From G016234445 sp964438865 (GTDB lineage Bacteria > Chloroflexota > Dehalococcoidia > Tepidiformales > Tepidiformaceae), in assembly GCA_964438865.1 (NCBI GenBank), contig CAYTMI010000016.1:1-64000 (forward strand): a stretch of 64,000 bases of DNA, in the 5' to 3' direction. The translations under genes and the position numbers were made by a program. Positions 49,507 to 58,004 of the stretch are shown here, one piece after another. Within the stretch, counting starts at the first letter, position 1. Every line of letters starts with the position of its first letter. Below the pieces are notes generated by a model, which saw nothing but the letters and a program-made list of their open reading frames with translations, had not been told where the DNA came from and made no database searches.

Positions 49507-50457
49507 ATGCGGCAATATGCCCTGCGACGCCTGGCCTACCTCCCGGTGATCGCGTTCGCCGTCTCGGTGATCACGTTCTTCACCCTCCGTCTGCCCTGGG
49601 CGGGCGATCCTGTTGTCCTGATGGCGGGGCAAAACGCCAGCGTCGAGCAGCACGAGCGCATTCGCGAAGACCTGGGACTCGACGACCCCCTGCCGGTGCA
49701 GTTTGCCACCTGGATGGGCGAACTTGCCCGCGGCGACTTCGGCACTACCTACCGCGGTCGCCAGCCCGTCTGGGACGAGGTCGTCGCCCGGTTCCCCCCG
49801 ACCTTCGAGATCCTCTTTCTCTCCGTGCTCTTCACGACGGTCTTCGGAGCGACTTTCGGCGTGATCTCCGCGGTCCGCCAGGACTCCGCCGCGGACCACG
49901 GGCTTCGCATCTTCGCGGTGTTCGGCCAGTCGATCCCCGACTTCTTCCTCCTGATACTGCTGATCGTCGTCCCGTCCATCTGGTGGAACTACTCACCCCC
50001 CGTCGGCGGACACGTTTCCATCTTCGAAGACCCCTGGACGAATCTTCGCCTCTACCTGCCGCCCACGCTGCTCCTCTCGGTGGGCGGTTCGGCGGCGCTC
50101 ATGCGGGTCACGCGGTCGGCGATGTTGGAGGTGTTGCGGCAGGACTACATGCGGACGGCGCGGGCGAAGGGCCTCCCGTCGCGGGCGCTGATCGTCGGGC
50201 ACGGCTTCAGGAACGCGCTCATCCCCTGCGTGACGCTGATCGGCGGCTACATCGTCGCCCTCTTCTTTGGGGCCGTGATCCTCGAACAAGTCTTCAGCAT
50301 CAACGGCCTGGGGCAGTTCTTCCTGGTCTCGGCGGTGGCGTTCGACTTCCCGGTGATCCAGTTCCTTGTCCTCTACACGGCGATTGTCGTCATCGTGATT
50401 AACCTCCTCGTCGACCTTTCCTACGCGATCATCGACCCGCGCGTGAAGTACCGTTGA
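49507..50457 (+). CDS. ABC transporter permease, DppB type
   Basis: A 316-residue permease with about six membrane segments. It contains LPWAGDPVVLMAGQNASVEQ, the periplasmic DppB signature region, and the ATPase-coupling loop VLRQDYMRTARAKGLPSRAL (EAA loop, ~212-231). The end FPVIQFLVLYTAIVVIVINLLVDLSYAIIDPRVKY is canonical for DppB/OppB. It starts 10 nt after the binding-protein gene and overlaps the next permease by 4 nt. Confidence 0.94.
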   Translation: MRQYALRRLAYLPVIAFAVSVITFFTLRLPWAGDPVVLMAGQNASVEQHERIREDLGLDDPLPVQFATWMGELARGDFGTTYRGRQPVWDEVVARFPPTFEILFLSVLFTTVFGATFGVISAVRQDSAADHGLRIFAVFGQSIPDFFLLILLIVVPSIWWNYSPPVGGHVSIFEDPWTNLRLYLPPTLLLSVGGSAALMRVTRSAMLEVLRQDYMRTARAKGLPSRALIVGHGFRNALIPCVTLIGGYIVALFFGAVILEQVFSINGLGQFFLVSAVAFDFPVIQFLVLYTAIVVIVINLLVDLSYAIIDPRVKYR

Positions 50458-51359
50458 CCGCCGGCGCCGGCGCCGCCGACAGGTTGAGCGCGGGACCGCT
50501 CGGGTTCTCCCGCCCCGGACGCCGCCGAAGGCTGCTTCGCCTCGCCCGCCAGCACCCGGCCGGGGTCTTCGGGCTTGTCGTGCTGACCGTCTTCGTCTTC
50601 CTCGGCCTGTTTGGGCCCTTCATCGCCCCCTATGACCCTCGGGACATCCTCACCGGACCGGCGCTGGCAGGCCCTTCGCCCGGCCACCCGTTCGGCACCA
50701 ATTCCCTGGGGCAGGACGTCTTCAGCCGCGTGATCGCGGGGGCAAGGATCTCATTGATGATTTCGAGCGCCTCGATCTTCATCGGCGGGACCATGGGGTC
50801 GTTCCTGGGCATCCTTGGCGGCTACTACGGCCGCTGGGTGGACTACCTGGTCCAGCGCTCGGGCGAAGCGTTCGCAGCCTTCCCGTTCATCGTCGTCTAC
50901 TTCATGCTGCGGACGGCCTTCGGGCAGGGACCGAAGACGATCATCGTCGCCATTGCGATCGGCGCGCTCTTCGGTGGCTCGCGTGTCTTGCGAGCCGCGA
51001 CGCTCGTTGAACGCGGCAGCCCGTATGTTGAAGCGGCCCGCGCGATTGGCTGCAGCGAAGGCCGGATCTTCGTGCGCCATGTGATCCCCAACGTCCTCCC
51101 GCTCACGGTCGTGCTCATGAGCACCTCGCTCGGTGGCGCGATCCTTGGAGAGTCGGCGCTCGCCTTCCTGGGCCTGGGACTGGAACCCGGCACGCCCAGT
51201 TGGGGGATCGACATGAGCGGCGAGAACCTCTCGTTTGCCAGGCTGGGCTACTGGCACCTCGTCGTCTTCCCGGGGGCAGCGATCAGCCTGGTCGTCCTCG
51301 CCGCGAACCTGCTCGGCGACGCCCTCCGCGACATCTGGGACCCACGGCTGCGACGGTGA
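50454..51359 (+). CDS. ABC transporter permease, DppC type
   Basis: A 301-residue permease of the DppC/OppC group: GLVVLTVFVFLGLFGPFIAPYDPRDI at the N-terminus, HPFGTNSLGQDVFSRVIAGARISLMI, the EAA loop VEAARAIGCSEGRIFVRHVIPN and LGDALRDIWDPRLRR at the end. TTG 50454 overlaps the DppB stop (TTGA). No ATP-binding subunits follow, so the transporter must borrow ATPases encoded elsewhere. Confidence 0.93.
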   Translation: MTAGAGAADRLSAGPLGFSRPGRRRRLLRLARQHPAGVFGLVVLTVFVFLGLFGPFIAPYDPRDILTGPALAGPSPGHPFGTNSLGQDVFSRVIAGARISLMISSASIFIGGTMGSFLGILGGYYGRWVDYLVQRSGEAFAAFPFIVVYFMLRTAFGQGPKTIIVAIAIGALFGGSRVLRAATLVERGSPYVEAARAIGCSEGRIFVRHVIPNVLPLTVVLMSTSLGGAILGESALAFLGLGLEPGTPSWGIDMSGENLSFARLGYWHLVVFPGAAISLVVLAANLLGDALRDIWDPRLRR

Positions 51360-51390
51360 ACGGCGGGACTGCGGGGCCTTTGGGGCCAGT

Positions 51391-51756
51391 CTACCCCGGG
51401 CGCCGCGCCCGCATCAGCGCGAGGATCGGCGCCGTGCTGACGGTCACGAGGACGACGGCGAGCGGCGGCTGCCACCAGGCGAAGGTACGGTCGTTGGCGG
51501 CGCGGAGAGCGCTGGCCGTGAGGATGACCCCGGCCACGGCGCCGGCGGCGAGCGTGAACTGGCGTTCGCGGACCGACGGGTCACTGCGATCGAGCAGCCA
51601 GGCGGCGATCGCCGGGTACCCCGTGGCGGTGAGATAGATGAGGCCGACGGCGATGGCAAAGAGCCACCCCTGGTCCGTCGCGCCGCCGACGATGTGGAGG
51701 GCGAAGGCCGCCGCGAAGATCACGAAGGCAAGGACGAGGGCGCGGGTTGCGTTCAT
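51391..51756 (-). CDS. Small membrane protein (121 aa), function unknown
   Basis: Four hydrophobic segments (LVLAFVIFAAAFALHIVGG, GWLFAIAVGLIYLTATGYPAIAAWL, FTLAAGAVAGVILTASAL, PPLAVVLVTVSTAPILAL) with short loops and a basic C-terminus. No family recognised. It lies on the minus strand 3' of rsmE with 36 nt between them and may be co-transcribed with it. Confidence 0.7.
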   Translation of the reverse strand: MNATRALVLAFVIFAAAFALHIVGGATDQGWLFAIAVGLIYLTATGYPAIAAWLLDRSDPSVRERQFTLAAGAVAGVILTASALRAANDRTFAWWQPPLAVVLVTVSTAPILALMRARRPG

Positions 51757-51792
51757 CCTTTCGAGGATAGGGGACGCCGGGGTTGCGGGCAG

Positions 51793-52509
51793 TCAGCGGT
51801 GGAGACTGCGGAGGAGGGCCACGGCAACGACCGCGGCGGTCTCCGTGCGGAGGATGTGCGGGCCGAACGACACCGAAAGCGCCCCCGCCGCTTTCGCCCC
51901 GGCGAGTTCGCCGTCGCTGAAGCCGCCCTCGGGACCGGCGGCCACGATGACGCGGCCCTGTGCCGGGAGGAGCGGCACCACCTCCGGCCAGGGCATCCCT
52001 CCCTGGGCGCCGATGACGAGCGGCGCGTGGAGGTGGTCGAGCAGCCGGTCGAAGTGGCCCGGGGGTTCGACGACCGGGAGGTAGAGCCGCCCGCACTGTT
52101 CGGCGGCTTCGACTGCGAGGCGGCCCCAGCGCTCCAGACGGGCGGCGGATGCGTCCTCGCCGCGGGCCGCGTGCTCTGTGATGAGGGGACGGATGATGTC
52201 GGCGCCGGCTTCGGTGCACTTCTCCACGGCCCAATCGAAGCGGCTGGCGCGGACCATGCCGCACCAGGCTTCGACCGTGAGCGTCGGCGGCGGCGCCTGG
52301 CGGACGAGTTCTTCGATGGTCGCGTGGACGCTGCCACGGACGCTGCCTTCGACCCGCGCGTGCCATTCGCGGCCGTCGCCGGCGAAGACGAGGAAGCCAT
52401 CGCCTTCGCGCAAGCGCATGACCGCTCCCAGCCGCCGTGACTGGTCGCTGTCGAGGACAACGCGGCCGGCGGCGGCGTGGGGCAGGTAGAGGCGGGGGAC
52501 ATGGGCCAC
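51793..52509 (-). CDS. rsmE: 16S rRNA (uracil1498-N3)-methyltransferase
   Basis: RsmE methylates U1498 of 16S rRNA in the decoding region. The 238-residue protein starts VAHVPRLYLPHAAAGRVVLD, the PUA-like N-terminus, and ends in the SPOUT knot with VIVAAGPEGGFSDGELAGA and GPHILRTETAAVVAVALL, which are diagnostic. GTG 52509 was chosen because TACGAT (52516-52521 on the plus strand) lies 6 nt upstream and the PUA begins there; longer frames are antisense-type extensions. Confidence 0.93.
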   Translation of the reverse strand: MAHVPRLYLPHAAAGRVVLDSDQSRRLGAVMRLREGDGFLVFAGDGREWHARVEGSVRGSVHATIEELVRQAPPPTLTVEAWCGMVRASRFDWAVEKCTEAGADIIRPLITEHAARGEDASAARLERWGRLAVEAAEQCGRLYLPVVEPPGHFDRLLDHLHAPLVIGAQGGMPWPEVVPLLPAQGRVIVAAGPEGGFSDGELAGAKAAGALSVSFGPHILRTETAAVVAVALLRSLHR

Positions 52510-52528
52510 GGCGGAATCGTACCCCCGG

Positions 52529-54466
52529 TCAGTCGAACCAGCGCATCTCGCCGGGGTCGAGGTCGACTTCGAACACCTGGCCGCGGGCTTCGATGGCAAT
52601 GGTGCGGCGGCGGGTGGAGTCGTTGCGGACCTGGATGCGGCCGCTGACCGGACGCTGGTAGAGCCCCGCGTACCCCAGGTTGCCGGTATCGCCGACGACG
52701 CGCGGGGTTGGTCCCGGTGCAACAACCTGCCAGAGGGTGCCTTCGTGGGGCTGGAGGAGGATGTCGCCGGCGCCGATGACGCGGCCGTTCCAGGCGTCGA
52801 AGCCAATTTCGCCCGGCTCCAGGTACTCGCTCACCACTACCCAACGGGGTTCGTCCGACCAGTTGAGGATGCCGACGAGCGAGCGGCCGTCGTCGAGCCG
52901 CGCCCGCCACGCGGACGGCACGGGTCCCTCTGATGGGTTGACCGGGCGGGCGGCGACGCCCGTGGGGGGGAAGAGCGCGAGGGCGAGGTCGCGACGCCCG
53001 GGGCTGACCTTCGGGAGGTCGTCGCTGGCCACGACCATGCCCCCGCTGAGGGCGATCCCCGTCGCGAGGAAGCGGACCTCGGCTTCGTTGAGGGCGGCGT
53101 CGGTATCACGGACGATGAGGCAGTCCGGGTCGTTCACCCACCAGCGCCGGTGCATCCAGTTCCGCTGGAGGGTGAGGCGCATAGCGTGCTTGACCGACGG
53201 GTTCGGGCCGTCCGCCCAGAGTTCCTTGACGTCGGGGCCGACGCGCATGGCGTCGACGAGGCCGAGGGCGGGGCCGAAGTGGCAGGTGCAGGCGAGGATG
53301 AAGGTATCCTCGCCTGCTTCGTCGCGGATGATTTCGAGGCCGCGGCGGAGGTTCGCCGGGGCAGTGGTCCCGCGCGCGTGATAGCGCACGACGCCAGGCG
53401 AGCGGGCCGCGAACGCCAGCGCATCCAGCTTCAGGTATTCGTAGCCCCACTCCCGGACGACCGTGCCCACCACTTCGCGCAGCCAGGCTTCGGAGGCGGG
53501 GTGAGTGCAGTCGAGGACGGCGCAGCGGCCCAGCCATGTCTGGACGAAGAAGGTCTCGCCGGTGTGCGTCTTCAGCGCCATCTCCGGGTGTTCGCGAAGG
53601 ACGGCGGAGTCTTCGTGCATGACGAACGGCGCCAGCCAGAGCCCGGGCTTGTAGCCGGCATCGCGGATTCGCGCGGCGAGCGAGGCCATGCCAGAGGGGA
53701 ACTTCGCGTTCGGGGTAAGCCAGTCGCCCGTGTGTTCCTGGAAACCGTCGTCGACCTGGACGTACTCGGCCGGGTGGCCGGCCCGCGCCATTTCGTCGAG
53801 GTTCGCGACCACGTCGGCTTCGCTCACGCGGTTGTAGAAGTAGTACCAACTGCACCAGCCGGTGGGCACGTGGCCGGGGACGCGCGCGTGCATCTCCTGG
53901 GCAGCGTCGGCGGCGTACGCTTCCATCTGGACCACGGGGTCGCGGCCCGTCGCCAGGAGCACCGGTGGCAGTTCGACCGACTCGCCGGGTGCCAATTCCA
54001 CGCCTTCGAGGTCGAACACGAAAGCGAGCGACATGAGCGTCTCGTCGTCTTCGTCCGTCTCGATCTCGATGTCGAAGAAGAAGCGGTCCATGCGAAGCGA
54101 GCCGGCGACGAGCACGGGCTGGCCCTGCGAGGGCAGGACGATGACGGCCTGTTCGCGGCTGATGTAGCGGCGGCCGCCGTCGTCGAGGGCACGGACGGAG
54201 GCGCCTTCGTATCCCGCTGGCATGGGTTCGCCGAAGTTGCGGACGAAGGTGTCCGTTTGCATGTAGCGGCCCTGGAGCCAGGCCCAGCCGGCGGCGGCCG
54301 AGAGCCCGAGGTCGGCGACGAGGCGGATGTCGCCGGGGCGGACGGCGGCGGCGGACTTGTTGGTGACGGTGTTCCAGAGGCGGCCGCGGGCGGGGTCGAA
54401 ACGGGTGCCGACGACGAGGCCGGGAGCGGCTTCGGCGGTGAGTTCGAGGTTCCAGGGGAGAGTCAT
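52529..54466 (-). CDS. Alpha-galactosidase, GH36 family
   Basis: A 645-residue glycoside hydrolase. After an N-terminal beta-sandwich come TGWCSWYYFYNRVSEADVV (~202-220), EYVQVDDGFQEHTGDW, the nucleophile D348 in YEYLKLDALAF and the acid/base Asp D412 in MRVGPDV. A beta-rich C-terminal domain follows. It would release alpha-galactose from oligosaccharides. There is no signal peptide, so it acts inside the cell. ATG 54466 rather than the in-frame ATG 54475 is favoured because GATAAT (54474-54479) lies 7 nt upstream and would otherwise overlap the start. It follows rsmE's start by 19 nt on the same strand. Confidence 0.93.
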   Translation of the reverse strand: MTLPWNLELTAEAAPGLVVGTRFDPARGRLWNTVTNKSAAAVRPGDIRLVADLGLSAAAGWAWLQGRYMQTDTFVRNFGEPMPAGYEGASVRALDDGGRRYISREQAVIVLPSQGQPVLVAGSLRMDRFFFDIEIETDEDDETLMSLAFVFDLEGVELAPGESVELPPVLLATGRDPVVQMEAYAADAAQEMHARVPGHVPTGWCSWYYFYNRVSEADVVANLDEMARAGHPAEYVQVDDGFQEHTGDWLTPNAKFPSGMASLAARIRDAGYKPGLWLAPFVMHEDSAVLREHPEMALKTHTGETFFVQTWLGRCAVLDCTHPASEAWLREVVGTVVREWGYEYLKLDALAFAARSPGVVRYHARGTTAPANLRRGLEIIRDEAGEDTFILACTCHFGPALGLVDAMRVGPDVKELWADGPNPSVKHAMRLTLQRNWMHRRWWVNDPDCLIVRDTDAALNEAEVRFLATGIALSGGMVVASDDLPKVSPGRRDLALALFPPTGVAARPVNPSEGPVPSAWRARLDDGRSLVGILNWSDEPRWVVVSEYLEPGEIGFDAWNGRVIGAGDILLQPHEGTLWQVVAPGPTPRVVGDTGNLGYAGLYQRPVSGRIQVRNDSTRRRTIAIEARGQVFEVDLDPGEMRWFD

Positions 54467-54494
54467 TCGTTCCATTATCGCCCCGCCGGGAGTT

Positions 54495-54536
54495 AGGGAT
54501 CGGGGATCGGGGGCCAGGGGCCAGGGATCGGGACTC
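54495..54536. repeat. Heptanucleotide tandem repeat, six units (consensus RGGGRYC)
   Basis: Six consecutive 7-mers: AGGGATC, GGGGATC, GGGGGCC, AGGGGCC, AGGGATC, GGGACTC. Five of six fit RGGGRYC and the last is one step away. It lies between the divergent GH36 and LysM genes. Matching units occur at 61009-61064 (complementary strand) and 63757-63777. Confidence 0.85.
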
Positions 54537-54654
54537 GGCGAGGCTGGCGCGGTTCGTCGTAGCCCGCGGATGCGCCCATGGTGGGGCGCGGCTACCGGCC
54601 AGTCTTTCCGTTTCCCTGTTTCCCTCTCCGGACGGCCCTGATACGTTAGCCGCT

Positions 54655-55218
54655 ATGGCCGACCCCACCTGCTACTACTGCGAACGCGTCGCGGAGGAGG
54701 AGTGCCCGACCTGCGGGCGGCTCTACTGCCCGGAGCACGGCGAAGACGTGTGTCTTCGCTGCATGGCGCCGGAGTCGGTGGCGCCCTCGGCAAAGATGTA
54801 CCGGGGCTCGATCCTGGCGCTGGTGGTGGCGACGATGGTGGCCGTGTTCCTCTTCGTCCGGCCGCCGGAGTCGAAGAGCAACAACGACGCGCTGCGGACG
54901 GTTTCGACTTCGACACCTTCGTTTGGGGCGACGGCGACGGCGACCAGGCAGGGGATCGTCCTGCCGGGCGCGAAGACGGCGACGCCGCAGACGCAGGCGA
55001 CCGGCACGCCGGTTCCGGGGTCGCCGACGGCCTCGGCAACGGCCGTTACACCGCCGCCGGGCGGCGAGCGGAAGTACACGGTGAAGGCGGGCGACACGCT
55101 TTCGGAAATCGCGACGCAGTTCAACACGACGGTTGAGGCGATCGTGGCCCTGAACCCGGGGTTGAACCCGAACACGCTCGCGATCGGCGCCGAGCTGAAG
55201 ATCCCGCCCGCGCAATGA
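54655..55218 (+). CDS. Membrane protein with N-terminal zinc-binding cluster and C-terminal LysM domain
   Basis: A 187-residue protein in four parts. Residues 6-41 carry CYYCERV, CPTCGRLYCPEHG and CLRC: eight cysteines plus a His, a B-box-like double zinc cluster. A single membrane segment follows (ILALVVATMVAVFLFV ~53-68), then a Thr/Ser/Pro linker and a LysM domain (YTVKAGDTLSEIATQF ~140-186). The zinc part must be cytoplasmic and the LysM outside, touching the cell wall or another glycan. TACGTT lies 7 nt before ATG 54655. It overlaps the next gene by 4 nt. Confidence 0.88.
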   Translation: MADPTCYYCERVAEEECPTCGRLYCPEHGEDVCLRCMAPESVAPSAKMYRGSILALVVATMVAVFLFVRPPESKSNNDALRTVSTSTPSFGATATATRQGIVLPGAKTATPQTQATGTPVPGSPTASATAVTPPPGGERKYTVKAGDTLSEIATQFNTTVEAIVALNPGLNPNTLAIGAELKIPPAQ

Positions 55219-55709
55219 GATGGCAAGACGACCCGCTGCTGGCGGAAGCGGAGGGCGAACGCCGGGCCCACATGCGGCTGGTGCGTTCGGCCGTGCTCTG
55301 GGTGCCGCCGGCGGTCGTGCTGCTGGGCGCGTTCCTGTTCTTCACCTATGACCGGGTGACGGGGCCGGAGTACGGGGCAACGTGGTTCCTCGTTGTGGTG
55401 CTGGGGTTCCTTGGGTTTCTGTTTGGGTTCCAGGCGATGCAGCCGGTCCTGGACCTGATCGGGGGGACGCGAGAGGTGTCCGGGTTTGTCACGCGGCGCT
55501 GGTCGCGGACGGATTCGCTGGTGCTCCGAAGCCACTACGTGCGGCTGGAGACGGGGAACATCTTCCGGATCGACCCGCCGTTCCACCTGGAGACGAAGAC
55601 GGGGGACTACCTGTCGATCCGGTTCTATCCGCATTCGGCGATGGTGGTGGAGATGAAGAAAGTGCCGCCGCCGGAGGGTGTGGAGCCGCCGGTGCTGATG
55701 AGCATGTAG
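55215..55709 (+). CDS. Membrane protein with two transmembrane segments (164 aa), partner of the LysM protein
   Basis: Two membrane segments (AVLWVPPAVVLLGAFLFFTY and TWFLVVVLGFLGFLFGF) are followed by a ~75-residue beta-rich cytoplasmic domain (VSGFVTRRWSRTDSLVLRSHYVRLETGNIFRI). No named family recognised. The ATGA overlap with the zinc/LysM gene indicates coupled translation and suggests a common membrane complex. Confidence 0.78.
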   Translation: MRWQDDPLLAEAEGERRAHMRLVRSAVLWVPPAVVLLGAFLFFTYDRVTGPEYGATWFLVVVLGFLGFLFGFQAMQPVLDLIGGTREVSGFVTRRWSRTDSLVLRSHYVRLETGNIFRIDPPFHLETKTGDYLSIRFYPHSAMVVEMKKVPPPEGVEPPVLMSM

Positions 55710-55730
55710 GGTGGCGGCGGTCGAGCGGGT

Positions 55731-56999
55731 CTAGTTTCCGGGGGTGATGGCCGCAAGGAATCCGACGATCTCCACGTCCGTCACCATCCCCACTTCGATG
55801 CCGCCGACGAAGAGGCGACCAGGTGCGTCGGGGCGGTCGCACGCCAGCCGGGTGTCCATCAGGCGACTGCGTAGCGGCTGCGGCCGGGTCGTAGGGGGTG
55901 TGCACTCCATGGCCGGGATTCGGTCGCCGTACCAGCGTCGGTGGATGGCGTCGAGGTCGCCGGCGAGCTGGGGCGGTGAACCGTCGAGCTTCAGGCTCCA
56001 GAGCGTGCCCGGCGACATGGTCCAGTCACAGTCGTCTTCGGGGCCGGCTGTGCGGGCCTGGTAGAGGAACTCCTGGCTGTCGGGGGACCACTCCCAGGGG
56101 GTGAGCGCGGCCGCCGAGTCCTCCACCAGCGCGAGTTCGCGGCCGGTGTCCAGGTCCGTGATGGAGATGCGGCTGCCGGCGATGAACATGCAGCCGAATC
56201 GGCGGCCGGATTCGACCGCGATCGCCCGGCCGGTCGGCGACGGGTTCGCGAAGCCGATGTCCGCCCCCCGATGGAGGATGGCACGGCCGTCGAGGAAGAT
56301 TGTCAGGGTGTCGCCGGGGCGTTCGGTATGGGTGGCGCCGTGGACAACCACGCCGCGGCCGTCGTCGCGCCAGGCGAGTTTCCATGGCTGACTGCGTATC
56401 CCGGTCAACTGGGGATCGCGCTCGCTCACGGCCCCCAGCTCCTTGCCGGTCGCGAGGTCCAGGAACACGACGAAGGTCTCGCGCAAGATTTCCGGCGACT
56501 CAGGGCCGCCGCGGTATTCGATAAAGGCGAGGGTGTGCTGGTCGGGCGAGACGGCGACCTCGCCGTAGTGCACGGCCGGAGTGGAAGGCCGCAGGACTCG
56601 AAGGGGCGTGCCGTCGAGTGTGGTCTGCGTGATTGCCACCTCGGTTGCGATGATGAGCGTGGAACCCGCGAGTTCGACGGCGACAGGGTATCGGCCGACT
56701 CCGCTGTACTCGAACGCGGTCACTTCTCGACGCGTCCCGAGGTCGAAGACGACCGCTTCGCGAGCGGGCCACCCCCGGGAAGCCTGAAGCGTCACACCCG
56801 TCTCGCGGGTATAGACAAAGAACGGGCCAACCGGGCCGGGCGTGGCGGTGGCGGAGGGAGATGGCGACGGTTCGACCGAGGTGGTGGCGACGGGGCTCCT
56901 GCCCGGCGGCGTGTCTTGCGGTGGGTTCGAGTCGCAAGCAGCTGTTGTGGCGAGGACTGCGCCGGCGAGCAACAGCAGGGCCAGTTGGGAGTAACGCAC
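55731..56999 (-). CDS. Lipoprotein with beta-propeller-like repeats (422 aa)
   Basis: The signal LALLLLAGAVLATTAAC is a lipobox-type leader, with Cys at 22 as the lipid anchor. A Pro/Ser/Thr linker follows (PVATTSVEPSPSPSATATP) and then a domain with repeating beta strands such as YGEVAVSPDQHTLAFIEY and EWSPDSQEFLYQAR, similar to the WD40/TolB-like PD40 pattern. It is probably a cell-surface protein. GTG 56999 is the only plausible start. Ligand unknown. Confidence 0.82.
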   Translation of the reverse strand: MRYSQLALLLLAGAVLATTAACDSNPPQDTPPGRSPVATTSVEPSPSPSATATPGPVGPFFVYTRETGVTLQASRGWPAREAVVFDLGTRREVTAFEYSGVGRYPVAVELAGSTLIIATEVAITQTTLDGTPLRVLRPSTPAVHYGEVAVSPDQHTLAFIEYRGGPESPEILRETFVVFLDLATGKELGAVSERDPQLTGIRSQPWKLAWRDDGRGVVVHGATHTERPGDTLTIFLDGRAILHRGADIGFANPSPTGRAIAVESGRRFGCMFIAGSRISITDLDTGRELALVEDSAAALTPWEWSPDSQEFLYQARTAGPEDDCDWTMSPGTLWSLKLDGSPPQLAGDLDAIHRRWYGDRIPAMECTPPTTRPQPLRSRLMDTRLACDRPDAPGRLFVGGIEVGMVTDVEIVGFLAAITPGN

Positions 57000-57052
57000 C
57001 GATGGTCTCCTACTTCCCCCAACGCTCCGGGCGGCGGAAAGGTTCCACCCGG

Positions 57053-57922
57053 TCAGTGGAACATGGCGCGGTAGGCGGTGCTGGTGAGGAAGTCGGCGAG
57101 GATGGTGCGGGCGTAGGGGGTCAGGGTGAGGGCGTCGATTTCGGCGGGGGCGTGATAGCGGAAGGCTTGGCCTTCGTTCACTTCGAGGCGGTCTTCTTCG
57201 AGGTCGGCGTCGATGTAGTAGACGTGCTGGAGGTGGACGTCCTGGGCGGGGAGGTCGCCGCGGGAATAGGTGCGGAAGAGGCGAAGGGTGTCGAGGAGGT
57301 GGCCCGTCTCTTCTTCGAATTCGCGGAAGGCGGCGGCGTCGGGGGCTTCGCCGGATTCGACGAGGCCGCCGGGGAGGGTCCAGTGGCCGGGGTAGGGGAA
57401 GGGCGCGGGGTGGTCGTCGCGGAGTTGGAGGAGGATGCGGCCCCAGCGGTCAATTTCGATGACGGCGGCGGCGGCGGTCGGTCCCTGGCGGAGGGCGAGG
57501 GTGTTGCGGTAGGCGCCGTTCGCGACGAAGCGGTCGAACATGCCGCGGGTGACCGGGCTCATGAGGAGGATGGGCGCCTCATCGGGGTGCCAGAAGCGCA
57601 TGTCGAGGCCTTCGTTCACCTGGACTGCGGCGGGTTCGATGACATCGTCGGAAACGAAGAGGTGAAGCCGCATGTGCGAACCACCGTCGCCGCCGGGGAT
57701 AATGCCGAGTGGGCGAAGGGATCGGAGGCGGAGGCCGGTCTCCTCTTCGATTTCGCGGCGGGCAGTCTCTTCGGGGGTTTCGCCGGGTTCGCGGTGGCCG
57801 CCGGGAACGTTCCAGCGGCCGTAGCCGGCGGGCGGGGTGTGGTCGTCCCGCTGCTGGAGGAGGATGCGGCCGCTGGCGTCCAGGATGAAGACGAGGCTGC
57901 CTTCGTTACGGTGGGATTCCAT
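57053..57922 (-). CDS. Tandem NUDIX-domain hydrolase
   Basis: A 289-residue protein with two complete Nudix boxes: GGHREPGETPEETARREIEE near residue 41 and GGLVESGEAPDAAAFREFEE near residue 185, each followed by ETG. Both keep the G-x5-E-x7-REUxEE spacing, so both sites may be active. Each half also repeats RILLQQRDDH and RILLQLRDDH, indicating an internal duplication. TACCGT lies 8 nt before ATG 57922. The substrate is unknown. Confidence 0.9.
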   Translation of the reverse strand: MESHRNEGSLVFILDASGRILLQQRDDHTPPAGYGRWNVPGGHREPGETPEETARREIEEETGLRLRSLRPLGIIPGGDGGSHMRLHLFVSDDVIEPAAVQVNEGLDMRFWHPDEAPILLMSPVTRGMFDRFVANGAYRNTLALRQGPTAAAAVIEIDRWGRILLQLRDDHPAPFPYPGHWTLPGGLVESGEAPDAAAFREFEEETGHLLDTLRLFRTYSRGDLPAQDVHLQHVYYIDADLEEDRLEVNEGQAFRYHAPAEIDALTLTPYARTILADFLTSTAYRAMFH

Positions 57923-58004
57923 CTGATTCCACGGTACATCAGCGGCCGGCCGGGGATGCGAAGCAGTTTCGTTGTTGGGGAATATCGCAGTATCCTTCGG
58001 AGCC

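Noticed and set aside
51360..51390. Terminator between DppC and the membrane protein gene
   Set aside because: The GGCC-TTT-GGGGCC repeat forms only about four base pairs and has no T run.
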